Assembly: GCF_001590865.1 (NCBI RefSeq)
Contig: NZ_BBUY01000029.1
Span: forward strand, 1 to 41,776
Direction: 5' to 3'
DNA length: 41,776 nucleotides
Source of the DNA: Streptomyces sp. NBRC 110611
Lineage (GTDB): Bacteria; Actinomycetota; Actinomycetes; Streptomycetales; Streptomycetaceae
Numbering within the stretch: the stretch's first letter is position 1; each line of letters begins with the position of its first letter. Under the pieces are notes generated by a model. That model saw nothing but the letters and a program-made list of their open reading frames with translations. It was not told the origin of the DNA and ran no database searches. A program made the position numbers and the translations under genes. This document shows, in pieces, positions 24,135 through 31,645 of the stretch.

Positions 24135-25395
24135 GACCGGTGGGCACGGTGAACTCCCCGACGACCGGCAGCCGGTGGTGGTCGCGGCCCGCCGAACCCC
24201 GATCGGCCGGGCCGGCGGCGCACTGGCCGGGATCGAGGCGTCACAACTGGTCGCCGCCGTGATCCGGGACGTACTGGCCGATGCGCGCACCGAGCCCGCG
24301 CGGGTCTGCGATGTCCTCGTCGGCAACGCGGCCGGCGGGGGCGGCAACCTCGCCCGGCTGGCCGCGCTGGAGGCGGGGCTCCCGATGGACGTGCCCGGCG
24401 TCACCGTGGACCGGCAGTGCGGCTCCGGCCTGGAGGCCGTCGTCCTCGCCTGCCGGCTGGTGGCCGCCGGGGCCGGGGAGGTGTATCTCGCGGGCGGCGG
24501 CGAGAGTGTGAGCACCGCCCCGTGGCGGGTACGGCAGCCCCGACGCCGGGGCGGTATGCCCGAGTTCTACGCCCGGGCCCGCTTCGCACCGGAGTCGGTG
24601 GGCGACCCGGACATGGGGGTGGCCGCGGAGAACGTCGCCACCCGCTACGGCATCACCCGCGACCGGCAGGACGCGTTCGCCCTGCGCAGCCATCGCCGGG
24701 CGGTCAGTGCCCAGCGGAGCGGCCGGTTCGCGGCGGAGCTCACCCCCGTACCCACCGACCACGGCCTCGTCACCCGCGACGAGTGTCCCCGCCCCGGCAC
24801 CTCTCCGGCCGCGCTGTCCGCGCTGCGTCCGCTCTTCGCCGCCCCGGGGGAGGGGACGGTCACCGCGGGCAATTCCTGCCCGCTCAACGACGGCGCGGCC
24901 ATGGTCCTGGTCACCAGCAGGTCGGTGGCCCGCGCGCTCGGTCACCGGCGCGCCCTGGCCTTCGTCGACGCGAGTACCGCCGGTGTGGACCCGAATCTGC
25001 TGGGCATCGGCCCGGTCGCGGCCACCCGCCGGCTGCTGGCCCGGCGCCCGGATCTCGCCACGGACCCCCCGGACGGCCCACTCCCCGGCCCCGGTTCCGG
25101 TGGCCGGGGGATCGCGGCAGCGCGCATCGAGTTCAACGAGGCCTTCGCCGCGCAGGTCCTCGCCTCGCTGGACGCGCTGGACATCGCGGAGGAGCGGATC
25201 AACCTGGACGGCGGTGCGCTCGCCCTGGGCCATCCGTTCGGCGCCTCCGGCGCGGTCCTGGTCACCCGGCTGTTCAGCCAGCTCGTCCGCGCCCCGGCCC
25301 CGGACCTCCCGCCCGGCGCCCGGGGCCTGGCCATGCTGGGGATCGCCGGCGGGATGGGCCTCACCGCACTGTTCTCCGCACAGCCGACGGACTGA
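24127..25395 (+). CDS. Thiolase-family protein lacking the second catalytic Cys (YhfS-like)
   Basis: A 422-residue thiolase-fold protein. The nucleophile Cys98 (DRQCGSGLEA), the NEAF motif and His369 (ALGHPFGASGA) are present. The C-terminal motif that normally reads CxGGG, with the Cys acting as the general base, is GIAGGMG here, so Gly405 replaces the Cys. Condensation and normal thiolysis may be impaired, and a hydrolase, acyltransferase or altered-chemistry role is possible. The ATG lies inside the ligase 3' end (8-bp overlap). In B. subtilis a thiolase (YhfS) ends the comparable biotin-regulated operon. Confidence 0.88.
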   Translation: MTETGGHGELPDDRQPVVVAARRTPIGRAGGALAGIEASQLVAAVIRDVLADARTEPARVCDVLVGNAAGGGGNLARLAALEAGLPMDVPGVTVDRQCGSGLEAVVLACRLVAAGAGEVYLAGGGESVSTAPWRVRQPRRRGGMPEFYARARFAPESVGDPDMGVAAENVATRYGITRDRQDAFALRSHRRAVSAQRSGRFAAELTPVPTDHGLVTRDECPRPGTSPAALSALRPLFAAPGEGTVTAGNSCPLNDGAAMVLVTSRSVARALGHRRALAFVDASTAGVDPNLLGIGPVAATRRLLARRPDLATDPPDGPLPGPGSGGRGIAAARIEFNEAFAAQVLASLDALDIAEERINLDGGALALGHPFGASGAVLVTRLFSQLVRAPAPDLPPGARGLAMLGIAGGMGLTALFSAQPTD

Positions 25396-25458
25396 CCGGG
25401 GATCCGGCGGACCCGACGCCCAACTCCCGTACTTCTGACGACAGTTGAACGAAAGTTC

Positions 25459-26907
25459 CTACGCCTCCACGCCGTTCCGGGCGACCACTGCGGCGTACCA
25501 GCGGGCGCTGTCCTTCAGGGTGCGTCGCTGCGAGGCGTAGTCGACGTGGACGATGCCGAACCGCTTGCTGTAGCCGTACGCCCACTCGAAGTTGTCCAGC
25601 AGCGACCAGACGAAGTAGCCCCGCACATCGGCCCCGTCGGCGATCGCCCGGTGCACGGCGGCCAGGTGCTGGTGCAGGTAGGCGATCCGTTCGGGATCGT
25701 GGACCCGGCCCTCCGGATCGGCGTAGTCGTGGTAGGCGGCACCGTTCTCCGTGATCAGGAGCGGGGTGTGCGGCAGCTCGTCGCGGAGCCGGGTCAGCAG
25801 CTCGTACAGTCCGCCGGCGTCCACCGGCCAGTCCATGGCGGTACGCGGCCCCGGCGCCGGCGGGAGCCGCACGTCTCCGGCGGCCCCCGGCCACGGCGAC
25901 CGGGGCCGGGACGACGAGGGCGAGGTGTGCGCACCGGCCGCGACCACCAGCGGCGTGTAGTAGTTGACGCCCAGGGAGTCGATGGGCGTGGCGATGGCCT
26001 CCAGGTCGCCGTCGTGCACATACGACCAGTCGGTGACCTCCGCGGTATCGCGCACCAGGTCCTCGGGCAGCCGCCCGTGGAAGACCGGATCGAGGAAGAG
26101 CCGGTTGGCGACGGCGTCGACACAGCGGACCGCTTCCCGGTCGGCCCCGCTGTCGCGCGCGGGCCGCAGCGCGAACAGGTTCAGGGTCAGGGAGATCTCC
26201 GCCGAGGCCGGGAGCGCCGCGCGCAGGGCCTGGACGGAGCGCCCGTGGGCGAGGTTGAGATGGTGCGCGGCGCGCAGCGCGGCGGCCGGGTCGGTGCGGC
26301 CGGGGGCGTGGATGCCGGCCGCGTACCCGAGGAAGGCCGCGCACCACGGCTCGTTGAGGGTGATCCAGGTGGCGACCCGGTCACCGAGCGCCTCGGCCAC
26401 GTACCGCGTGTAGTCGGCGAAGCGCTCGGCGGTGTCGCGCCGCGGCCAGCCGCCGCCCGCGGCATCGGCGGAGTCGCCGGGCAGCCCGGTCTCCAGCTGC
26501 TGCGGAAGGTCCCAGTGGTAGAGGGTGGCGACCGGCCGGATACCGGCGTCCAGCAGTTCGTCCACGAGCCGGCGGTAGAAGTCCAGCCCCTTCTGGCTGG
26601 CCGGGCCCCGCCCGTCCGGCTGGACCCGGGGCCACGCCACGGAGAAGCGGTAGTCGCTCACGCCCAGCTCTCTGAGCAACGCCACGTCCTCCGGCATGCG
26701 GTGGTAGTGGTCGGCGGCCGTGTCGCCGGTGTCGCCATGGAGGACCTTGCCGGGCGTCCGGCTGAAGGTGTCCCAGATGGACGGACCCCGGCCGTCCTCC
26801 TGTGCGGCGCCCTCGATCTGGTACGCGGCGGTGGCGGTGCCCCAGCGGAATCCGGCGGGGAACCGGAGCGTGGCGGACGCGTCGGGACGGAACTCGTTGG
26901 TGGTCAT
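25459..26907 (-). CDS. Family GH1 beta-glucosidase
   Basis: A 482-residue intracellular glycosidase. The acid/base Glu186 lies in TLNEPWC and the nucleophile Glu387 in LLITENG; FRWGTATAAYQIEG at the N-terminus and DNFEWAYGYSKRFG near the C-terminus are standard GH1 substrate-binding motifs. ATG 26907 has GGGAG about 9 nt upstream; an in-frame ATG at 26934 has none. It is divergent from the secreted chitinase, and no sugar transporter lies beside it. The region around residues 305-325 is a Pro/Ser-rich insertion. Substrates are probably cello-oligosaccharides or aryl glucosides. Confidence 0.95.
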   Translation of the reverse strand: MTTNEFRPDASATLRFPAGFRWGTATAAYQIEGAAQEDGRGPSIWDTFSRTPGKVLHGDTGDTAADHYHRMPEDVALLRELGVSDYRFSVAWPRVQPDGRGPASQKGLDFYRRLVDELLDAGIRPVATLYHWDLPQQLETGLPGDSADAAGGGWPRRDTAERFADYTRYVAEALGDRVATWITLNEPWCAAFLGYAAGIHAPGRTDPAAALRAAHHLNLAHGRSVQALRAALPASAEISLTLNLFALRPARDSGADREAVRCVDAVANRLFLDPVFHGRLPEDLVRDTAEVTDWSYVHDGDLEAIATPIDSLGVNYYTPLVVAAGAHTSPSSSRPRSPWPGAAGDVRLPPAPGPRTAMDWPVDAGGLYELLTRLRDELPHTPLLITENGAAYHDYADPEGRVHDPERIAYLHQHLAAVHRAIADGADVRGYFVWSLLDNFEWAYGYSKRFGIVHVDYASQRRTLKDSARWYAAVVARNGVEA

Positions 26908-27039
26908 GTACAGCGACTCCCGGAAGGTGGACATGAGACGGGGATGACGGTGAGGTGCGGAGAAGCGGCCCGACCAGGCTCCCTCACCCTGGCACCCAGG
27001 CGGCGATGACGCCACCAACTCCCCCGCATTCGCCGCCCC

Positions 27040-27068
27040 TTGACGAAAGGTATGGACCAACTTACGGT
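27040..27068 (+). promoter_or_regulatory. Chitinase promoter with chitin-type regulatory element
   Basis: TTGACG (27040-27045), a 17-nt spacer and TACGGT (27063-27068) form a good promoter. Inside the spacer the minus strand reads TGGTCCATACCT (27048-27059), one base from TGGTCCAGACCT, the 12-bp element known as direct repeats in Streptomyces chitinase promoters. Only one copy is seen here. Confidence 0.7.
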
Positions 27069-27104
27069 GTGGCGCACCCCGTCGCCCCACGGAAGGAGCC
27101 CGGC

Positions 27105-28157
27105 GTGACCGGTCGGCTGTCGCGTCTCCTGAGGGTTGGCCTGGCCATGGCCGTCACCGCACCCATGCTGATCGCCGCGGCGCCGAGCGCGCCCCGGGAC
27201 GCCGCCTGCGCGGCCGGGCCCAGGCCCTCGGGCAAGGTCCTCCAGGGGTACTGGGAGAACTGGGACGGTGCGGCGAACGGCGTCCATCCGCCGTTCGGCT
27301 GGACGCCGGTCACCGATGCCCGGATCCGCGATCACGGATACAACGTCCTCAACGCGGCGTTCCCCGTCATCCGCTCGGACGGCACGGCCCTCTGGGAGGA
27401 CGGGATGGACGCGACGGTGAAGGTCCCGACCCCGGCCGAGATGTGCCAGGCCAAGGCCGAGGGCCTCACGATCCTGATGTCCATCGGCGGAGCGGCGGCC
27501 GGTATCGACCTCGGCTCCAGCACCGTCGCGGACCGGTTCGTCGACACGATCGTGCCGATCCTCCAGGCGCACCACTTCGACGGGATCGACATCGACATCG
27601 AGACCGGCCTCAGCGGCAGCGGCGACATCAGCCGCCTGTCGCCCTCGCAGACCAACCTGATCCGCATCATCGACGGCATTCTCGCCCGGATGCCTCCGGA
27701 CTTCGGCCTGACCATGGCCCCGGAGACGGCCTATGTCACCGGCGGAAGCGTCACCTACGGATCGATCTGGGGCGCCTACCTCCCCATCATCAAGAAGTAC
27801 GCGGACAACGGCCGGCTCTGGTGGCTGAACATGCAGTACTACAACGGCAGCATGTACGGATGCCGCGGCGACTCGTACGCGGCCGGCACGATCGAGGGGT
27901 TCACCGCGCAGACGGACTGCCTCGACAAGGGGCTGACGGTCCAAGGCACCACGATCAGGGTCCCCTACGACAAACAGGTTCCGGGACTGCCCGCGCAGCC
28001 GGGCGCCGGTGGCGGCCATATGCCTCCGGACCTGGTGACGCGGGCCTGGAACACGTACCACAACGGCTTGAAGGGCCTGATGACCTGGTCGGTCAACTGG
28101 GACGGGGCCGGGAACTGGACGTTCGGCGACAACGTCAAGGCTGCACAGGGCCGCTGA
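27105..28157 (+). CDS. Secreted GH18 chitinase
   Basis: A 350-residue extracellular chitinase that cuts beta-1,4-linked N-acetylglucosamine polymers. It opens with a signal peptide: basic TGRLSRLLR, a hydrophobic core to about residue 26, and likely cleavage near residues 35-37. The catalytic DGIDIDIE lies at 159-166 with Glu166 as the proton donor. GYWENWDG and the later MTWSVNWDG are the first and last strands of the GH18 barrel. There is no chitin-binding or fibronectin domain, so it is a catalytic-domain-only enzyme. GGAAGGAG precedes the GTG start. Confidence 0.95.
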   Translation: MTGRLSRLLRVGLAMAVTAPMLIAAAPSAPRDAACAAGPRPSGKVLQGYWENWDGAANGVHPPFGWTPVTDARIRDHGYNVLNAAFPVIRSDGTALWEDGMDATVKVPTPAEMCQAKAEGLTILMSIGGAAAGIDLGSSTVADRFVDTIVPILQAHHFDGIDIDIETGLSGSGDISRLSPSQTNLIRIIDGILARMPPDFGLTMAPETAYVTGGSVTYGSIWGAYLPIIKKYADNGRLWWLNMQYYNGSMYGCRGDSYAAGTIEGFTAQTDCLDKGLTVQGTTIRVPYDKQVPGLPAQPGAGGGHMPPDLVTRAWNTYHNGLKGLMTWSVNWDGAGNWTFGDNVKAAQGR

Positions 28158-28164
28158 GAGGCGC

Positions 28165-28208
28165 AGCGCTCACTTCAGCGCTGAAGGCACAGTGCTCGCT
28201 TCAGCGCT
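28165..28208. repeat. Imperfect direct repeats with a 14-bp palindrome between convergent genes
   Basis: AGCGCTCACTTCAGCGCT (28165-28182) recurs with two changes at 28191-28208. The first copy runs into the perfect palindrome CTTCAGCGCTGAAG (28173-28186). Its place between the chitinase stop and the convergent LysR-like stop suggests a bidirectional transcription terminator. Confidence 0.6.
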
Positions 28209-28232
28209 CACCCGAGCTCACCGCGGACGTCA

Positions 28233-29012
28233 CTAGCGGCGGGGTTTACCCCTTTTGCCCCGCTTGATTCCCTTGGGTGCGCCGGAGCCCCTCCGCGCCC
28301 CCTTGCCCGATGACGTGGGCTTCGGCTTCCCCGCCGCGGGCTGCCGCCGCGCGCCTCCCGTGCCGGGCCGGTCGCGCTGCGCCTCCGCCGGGGCGGCGGG
28401 ACGGCGGCCCCGGGTGCTGTTGACGGTCCGCCCGCGGACGATCCCGATGAAGTCGTCCACCAGATCGGTGGTCCGGTCCTCCCGCCACGACAGCGCCACC
28501 CGCGACTCGGGGGTGCCGGTGACCGGCCGGTAGGTGAGGTCCTTGCGGTGATGCAGACGGGCGAGCGACTGCGGCACGACGAGCAGCCCGACGCCCGCCG
28601 CCACCAGCTCGACGGCGTCCTTCGTGGTGGCGGGACGCTCGATCGCCGGCCGTCCCGGCGGATGCTCCCAGTCGAGCGTGTCGTCCAGGGGGTGGAGCAC
28701 GATGTCGTCGGCCAGATCCTCGGGGGTCACCTCGTCGGCCGCGGCCACGAGGTGGTCCTTCGGGACCACCACCACCGTCGTCTCGGTGTACAGGGGGATC
28801 GCGCTGAGGTCGGTCCGGTCCGTCGGCAGGCGCAGGAGCCCGGCATCGGCGCCGCCGTCCCGCAGCACCCCAGAGGCTTCCTCGGCGGATACCTGGACGA
28901 GGTGCAGGGGTACGTCCGGCAGGCGCTCGTTCCAGATCCGCACCCACTTGGCGGGCGTCACTCCCGGGACATACGCGAGCCGGAACGAAGGGGATGTTTC
29001 CGAGCCTGTCAC
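28233..29012 (-). CDS. LysR-type effector-binding domain protein without HTH, basic tail
   Basis: A 259-residue protein that corresponds to the C-terminal LysR substrate-binding domain only: FRLAYVPGVTPAKWVRIW, then DAGLLRLP, TVVVVPKDHLVAA, and GLLVVPQSLARL are the repeating strands of the periplasmic-binding-protein fold. The N-terminal winged HTH is absent, with no HTH-like sequence in any upstream frame before the divergent gene. The last 70 residues are strongly basic (PKGIKRGKRGKPRR at the end), which could bind nucleic acid. It starts at GTG 29012, back to back with a DUF5997-like gene 57 bp away. I recall this pair as common in Streptomyces, but its role is unknown. Confidence 0.8.
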   Translation of the reverse strand: MTGSETSPSFRLAYVPGVTPAKWVRIWNERLPDVPLHLVQVSAEEASGVLRDGGADAGLLRLPTDRTDLSAIPLYTETTVVVVPKDHLVAAADEVTPEDLADDIVLHPLDDTLDWEHPPGRPAIERPATTKDAVELVAAGVGLLVVPQSLARLHHRKDLTYRPVTGTPESRVALSWREDRTTDLVDDFIGIVRGRTVNSTRGRRPAAPAEAQRDRPGTGGARRQPAAGKPKPTSSGKGARRGSGAPKGIKRGKRGKPRR

Positions 29013-29069
29013 CCCACCAGGTTACCGGTCGTGGTCAGAGGTCGCGCACACGCTCGATACCCTGGACCC

Positions 29070-29471
29070 ATGAAGTCGCACCAGACCGCCCAGACGATGA
29101 AGCCCGCCACCGCGGCGAAGAAGCTGGGTGTGTACCTCGAAGCCACCCCCGCCGAGTTCCGGGAGGGCGTCGTCTCGCGCACCGAACTCAATGCGCTGCA
29201 GGCGGACCCGCCCGAGTGGCTGCGGGAGCTGCGACGCAACGGCCCGCACCCCCGTCCGGTGGTCGCCGCGAAGCTCGGCGTCTCCATTTCCGGCCTCGCG
29301 CGCGGCGGTGTCACCGAGGCCCTCACCACGGAGCAGATCGACGCGCTGAAGGCCGAGAACCCCGAGTGGCTGCAGAAGGAACGCGCCACCCAGGCCGAGG
29401 TCCGCAAGGAAGCGGCGCGCATCAAGGAAAAGCACAAGGCCCAGAACGAGGACGCCCAGAACAAGGAATAG
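29070..29471 (+). CDS. DUF5997-like protein
   Basis: A 133-residue protein that I match from memory to the DUF5997 family of actinomycetes. AAKKLGVYLEATPAEFREG and PPEWLRELRRNGPHPRPVVA are its conserved stretches, and VVAAKLGVSISGLARGG looks like a helix-turn-helix. The last 35 residues form a charged Lys/Glu helix. It is divergent from the LysR-domain protein, whose missing DNA-binding function it might supply; that is speculation. No good ribosome site precedes ATG 29070, so a short or leaderless transcript is possible. Confidence 0.75.
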   Translation: MKSHQTAQTMKPATAAKKLGVYLEATPAEFREGVVSRTELNALQADPPEWLRELRRNGPHPRPVVAAKLGVSISGLARGGVTEALTTEQIDALKAENPEWLQKERATQAEVRKEAARIKEKHKAQNEDAQNKE

Positions 29472-29472
29472 C

Positions 29473-29508
29473 AGGAAGGGAAGGAAGAAGAAGAGAAGGA
29501 AGAGGAAG
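29473..29508. other. 36-nt uninterrupted purine tract
   Basis: From 29473 to 29508 the plus strand contains only A and G, directly after the DUF5997-like stop and just before the convergent GntR stop. Such a tract is conspicuous in GC-rich DNA; it could form triplex DNA or slow polymerase between converging transcripts. Confidence 0.8.
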
Positions 29509-29516
29509 CGGACGGG

Positions 29517-30224
29517 CTAGGGCCTGTCGCTCCGCGCACTCCCCTGTGAGCCGTCGCCGCCGGCCCACAGGGAGCGGACGTGGCCCAGGTGCCTGGCCAT
29601 GCACTGCTCGGCCTTCTTCGCGTCGCCCGCGAGCATCAGGCCGAGCAGCTCCAGGTGCTCCTCGGCCGAGGGAAGCAGCTCACCGCGCTCGTCCAGGGCC
29701 GTGAGCCCGTAGAGCCGGGAGCGCTTGCGCAGGTCGCCGACGGTCTCGACCAGCCGGTCGTTGCCGGAGAGCGCCAGGAGCGACAGGTGGAACCGCCGGT
29801 CGGCCTCCAGATAGCCGATGAGGTCGTGGTCGCGGGCCGCCCGCACGATCTCCTCGGCGACCGGGCGCAGCGCCTCCAGCTGCTCGCGGGTGGCGCTGCG
29901 GGTGATCCGGCCGACCATGGGGATCTCGATCAGCGCGCGGATCTCGGTGTACTGGTCGAGGTCGCGCTCACTGAACTCGGTGACCCGGAAACCCTTGTTC
30001 CGGACGGGCTCGACCAGGCCTTCGCGGGCCAGGTCGAGCATCGCCTCGCGGACCGGCGTGGCGGAGATACCGAAGTCCTCGGCGAGGGTGGGCGCCGAAT
30101 ACACCACGCCCGGACGCAGCTCGCCGGAGATCAGGGCGGCTCGCAGGGCATGGCTCACCTGGTCGCGCAGCCGCTCCCGGCCGGCGTTGAGGTCACGGTG
30201 CTTCAGGTGCCCCATGGTGGTCAT
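29517..30224 (-). CDS. FCD-domain GntR regulator of the hydroxyproline operon
   Basis: A 235-residue FadR-subfamily repressor. The N-terminal winged helix includes PTLAEDFGISATPVREAMLDL (about 45-65), the typical GntR recognition helix. The all-helical FCD ligand domain follows, with metal/ligand residues in DRRFHLSLLALSGN and HLELL. Members of this subfamily control amino acid and sugar-acid catabolism. It is the last gene of the hydroxyproline operon, 38 bp after the dehydrogenase, and has an inverted repeat just upstream that suits autoregulation. ATG 30224 is preceded by GAAGGG. Confidence 0.9.
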   Translation of the reverse strand: MTTMGHLKHRDLNAGRERLRDQVSHALRAALISGELRPGVVYSAPTLAEDFGISATPVREAMLDLAREGLVEPVRNKGFRVTEFSERDLDQYTEIRALIEIPMVGRITRSATREQLEALRPVAEEIVRAARDHDLIGYLEADRRFHLSLLALSGNDRLVETVGDLRKRSRLYGLTALDERGELLPSAEEHLELLGLMLAGDAKKAEQCMARHLGHVRSLWAGGDGSQGSARSDRP

Positions 30225-30237
30225 GATCCCTTCGGTC

Positions 30238-30249
30238 TGGTATGGACCA
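30238..30249. promoter_or_regulatory. Probable GntR operator TGGT-N4-ACCA
   Basis: TGGTATGGACCA lies 14 bp before the GntR start. On the minus strand it overlaps a possible -10 (TACCAG) that lies 18 nt after GTGACA. The half-sites match the TGGTnnnnACCA form common to GntR/FadR-type operators and share 10 of 12 bases with the DasR core TGGTCTAGACCA. Confidence 0.6.
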
Positions 30250-30262
30250 CCACCGTACAATG

Positions 30263-31645
30263 TCACGTTGCTCCCGCGGGCGACAGGGTGTACGTCCGGC
30301 TGGAGGTGTAGAACTCCAGTGCCGCCCGGCCCTGTTCGCGCGGCCCGTGACCGGAGGCCTTGGTGCCGCCGAACGGCAGATGGAAATCGACACCGGTGGA
30401 CGGGGCGTTGAGCCGGATCAGCCCGGTGTCGAGCCGGTCGAGCCCGTGCAGCGCCGCGTCCAGGCCGGCGGTGTGGACCGAGGTGACCAGGCCGTACGGC
30501 ACGGAGTTGGTGATCCGCACCGCGTGGTCCAGGTCATCGGCGGCCAGCAGGACCGCGAGCGGGCCGAAGACCTCTTCGCGCAGCAGCCGGTGCCCCGCGG
30601 GGACCTTCTCCACCAGCGTCGGGGCCGCGTACCAGCCGGGCCGCTCGGGTACGGTGCCGCCGACGAGCGCCCCCAGGCCGCGCCAGGCGTCACCGACCTG
30701 ATCGCGGGCGGACCGGCCGATGAGCGGCCCGCACACGGTCGCCGGATCGGCCGGGTCCCCGGACGGAACGGACCGCAGCGCTTCGCAGAGGGCTTCGCGC
30801 AGCGGGTCGAGGGCCGCGCCGACCGCGATGACCCGGCTGGTGGCGGTGCACTTCTGGCCCGCGTAGCCGGCGATCGCGGCGGCGAGATGGGCGGCGGCCC
30901 GCCCGATGTCGGCGTCCGGGAGGACGATCGCCGCGTTCAGGCCGCCCATCTCCGCCTGGACCGGAACGCCCCGGGCCGTGGCGTCGCATACGACGGCCCG
31001 GCCGACGGCGGTCGAGCCTGTGAAGGAGAGGACATCGGCGGCGGAGACGAGCGCGCCGCCCTCCGTCGCCCCGCCGGGCAGCACGGTGAACACCCCGTCG
31101 GGCAGGGCCGGTCGGACGAGTTCGGCCAGCCGCTGCGCGCAGGCGGTGGCCTCGGGGGCGGGTTTGAGGACGACCGCGTTGCCGGCCGCGAGCGCCGGGG
31201 CGGCCTTCCAGCTCGGGATGGCGAAGGGGAAGTTCCAGGGGGTGATCAGCCCGGCCACGCCGTGCGGGCGGCGGCGGGTGAGCAGCAGGCCGGGGCCCGT
31301 GGCGGTCTCGTGGACCGCACCGGCCGGTTCGTACGGGGCCTGGGCGTAGTAGCGCCAGATGGCGGCGGTACGTGCGACTTCGGCCCGGGCCTCGGTGAGC
31401 GGCTTGCCCACCTCGCGGACGGCGAGCGTGGCCAGTTCGGCCGCATGGGCGTCGAGGGTGTCGGCGACCGCGCCGAGGGCGGCCGAGCGGGCGGCCGCCC
31501 CGCCGGCCAGCCAGTCCGGCTGGGCGGCCCGGGCCCGTTCCACGGTGCCGGCCGCCGCGAAGGCGCCGGGCGCCGCGATCTCCAGCAGGACGTCGGCGGG
31601 GTCGGCCGGGTTGTGCGAGGTGATGAGGGAGGCAGCGGCGGTCAC
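30263..31645 (-). CDS. Aldehyde dehydrogenase, probable 2-oxoglutarate semialdehyde dehydrogenase
   Basis: A 460-residue ALDH-superfamily enzyme. Catalytic Cys266 is in GQKCTATSRV, the general base Glu232 in AEMGG, the NAD(P)-binding PWNFPFAIP at 136-144 and FTGSTAVG at 208-215. In the operon it should oxidise 2-oxoglutarate semialdehyde to 2-oxoglutarate, the final step of hydroxyproline breakdown. The GTG start at 31645 shares a GTGA overlap with the epimerase stop and has GGAGG about 10 nt upstream. Confidence 0.92.
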   Translation of the reverse strand: MTAAASLITSHNPADPADVLLEIAAPGAFAAAGTVERARAAQPDWLAGGAAARSAALGAVADTLDAHAAELATLAVREVGKPLTEARAEVARTAAIWRYYAQAPYEPAGAVHETATGPGLLLTRRRPHGVAGLITPWNFPFAIPSWKAAPALAAGNAVVLKPAPEATACAQRLAELVRPALPDGVFTVLPGGATEGGALVSAADVLSFTGSTAVGRAVVCDATARGVPVQAEMGGLNAAIVLPDADIGRAAAHLAAAIAGYAGQKCTATSRVIAVGAALDPLREALCEALRSVPSGDPADPATVCGPLIGRSARDQVGDAWRGLGALVGGTVPERPGWYAAPTLVEKVPAGHRLLREEVFGPLAVLLAADDLDHAVRITNSVPYGLVTSVHTAGLDAALHGLDRLDTGLIRLNAPSTGVDFHLPFGGTKASGHGPREQGRAALEFYTSSRTYTLSPAGAT

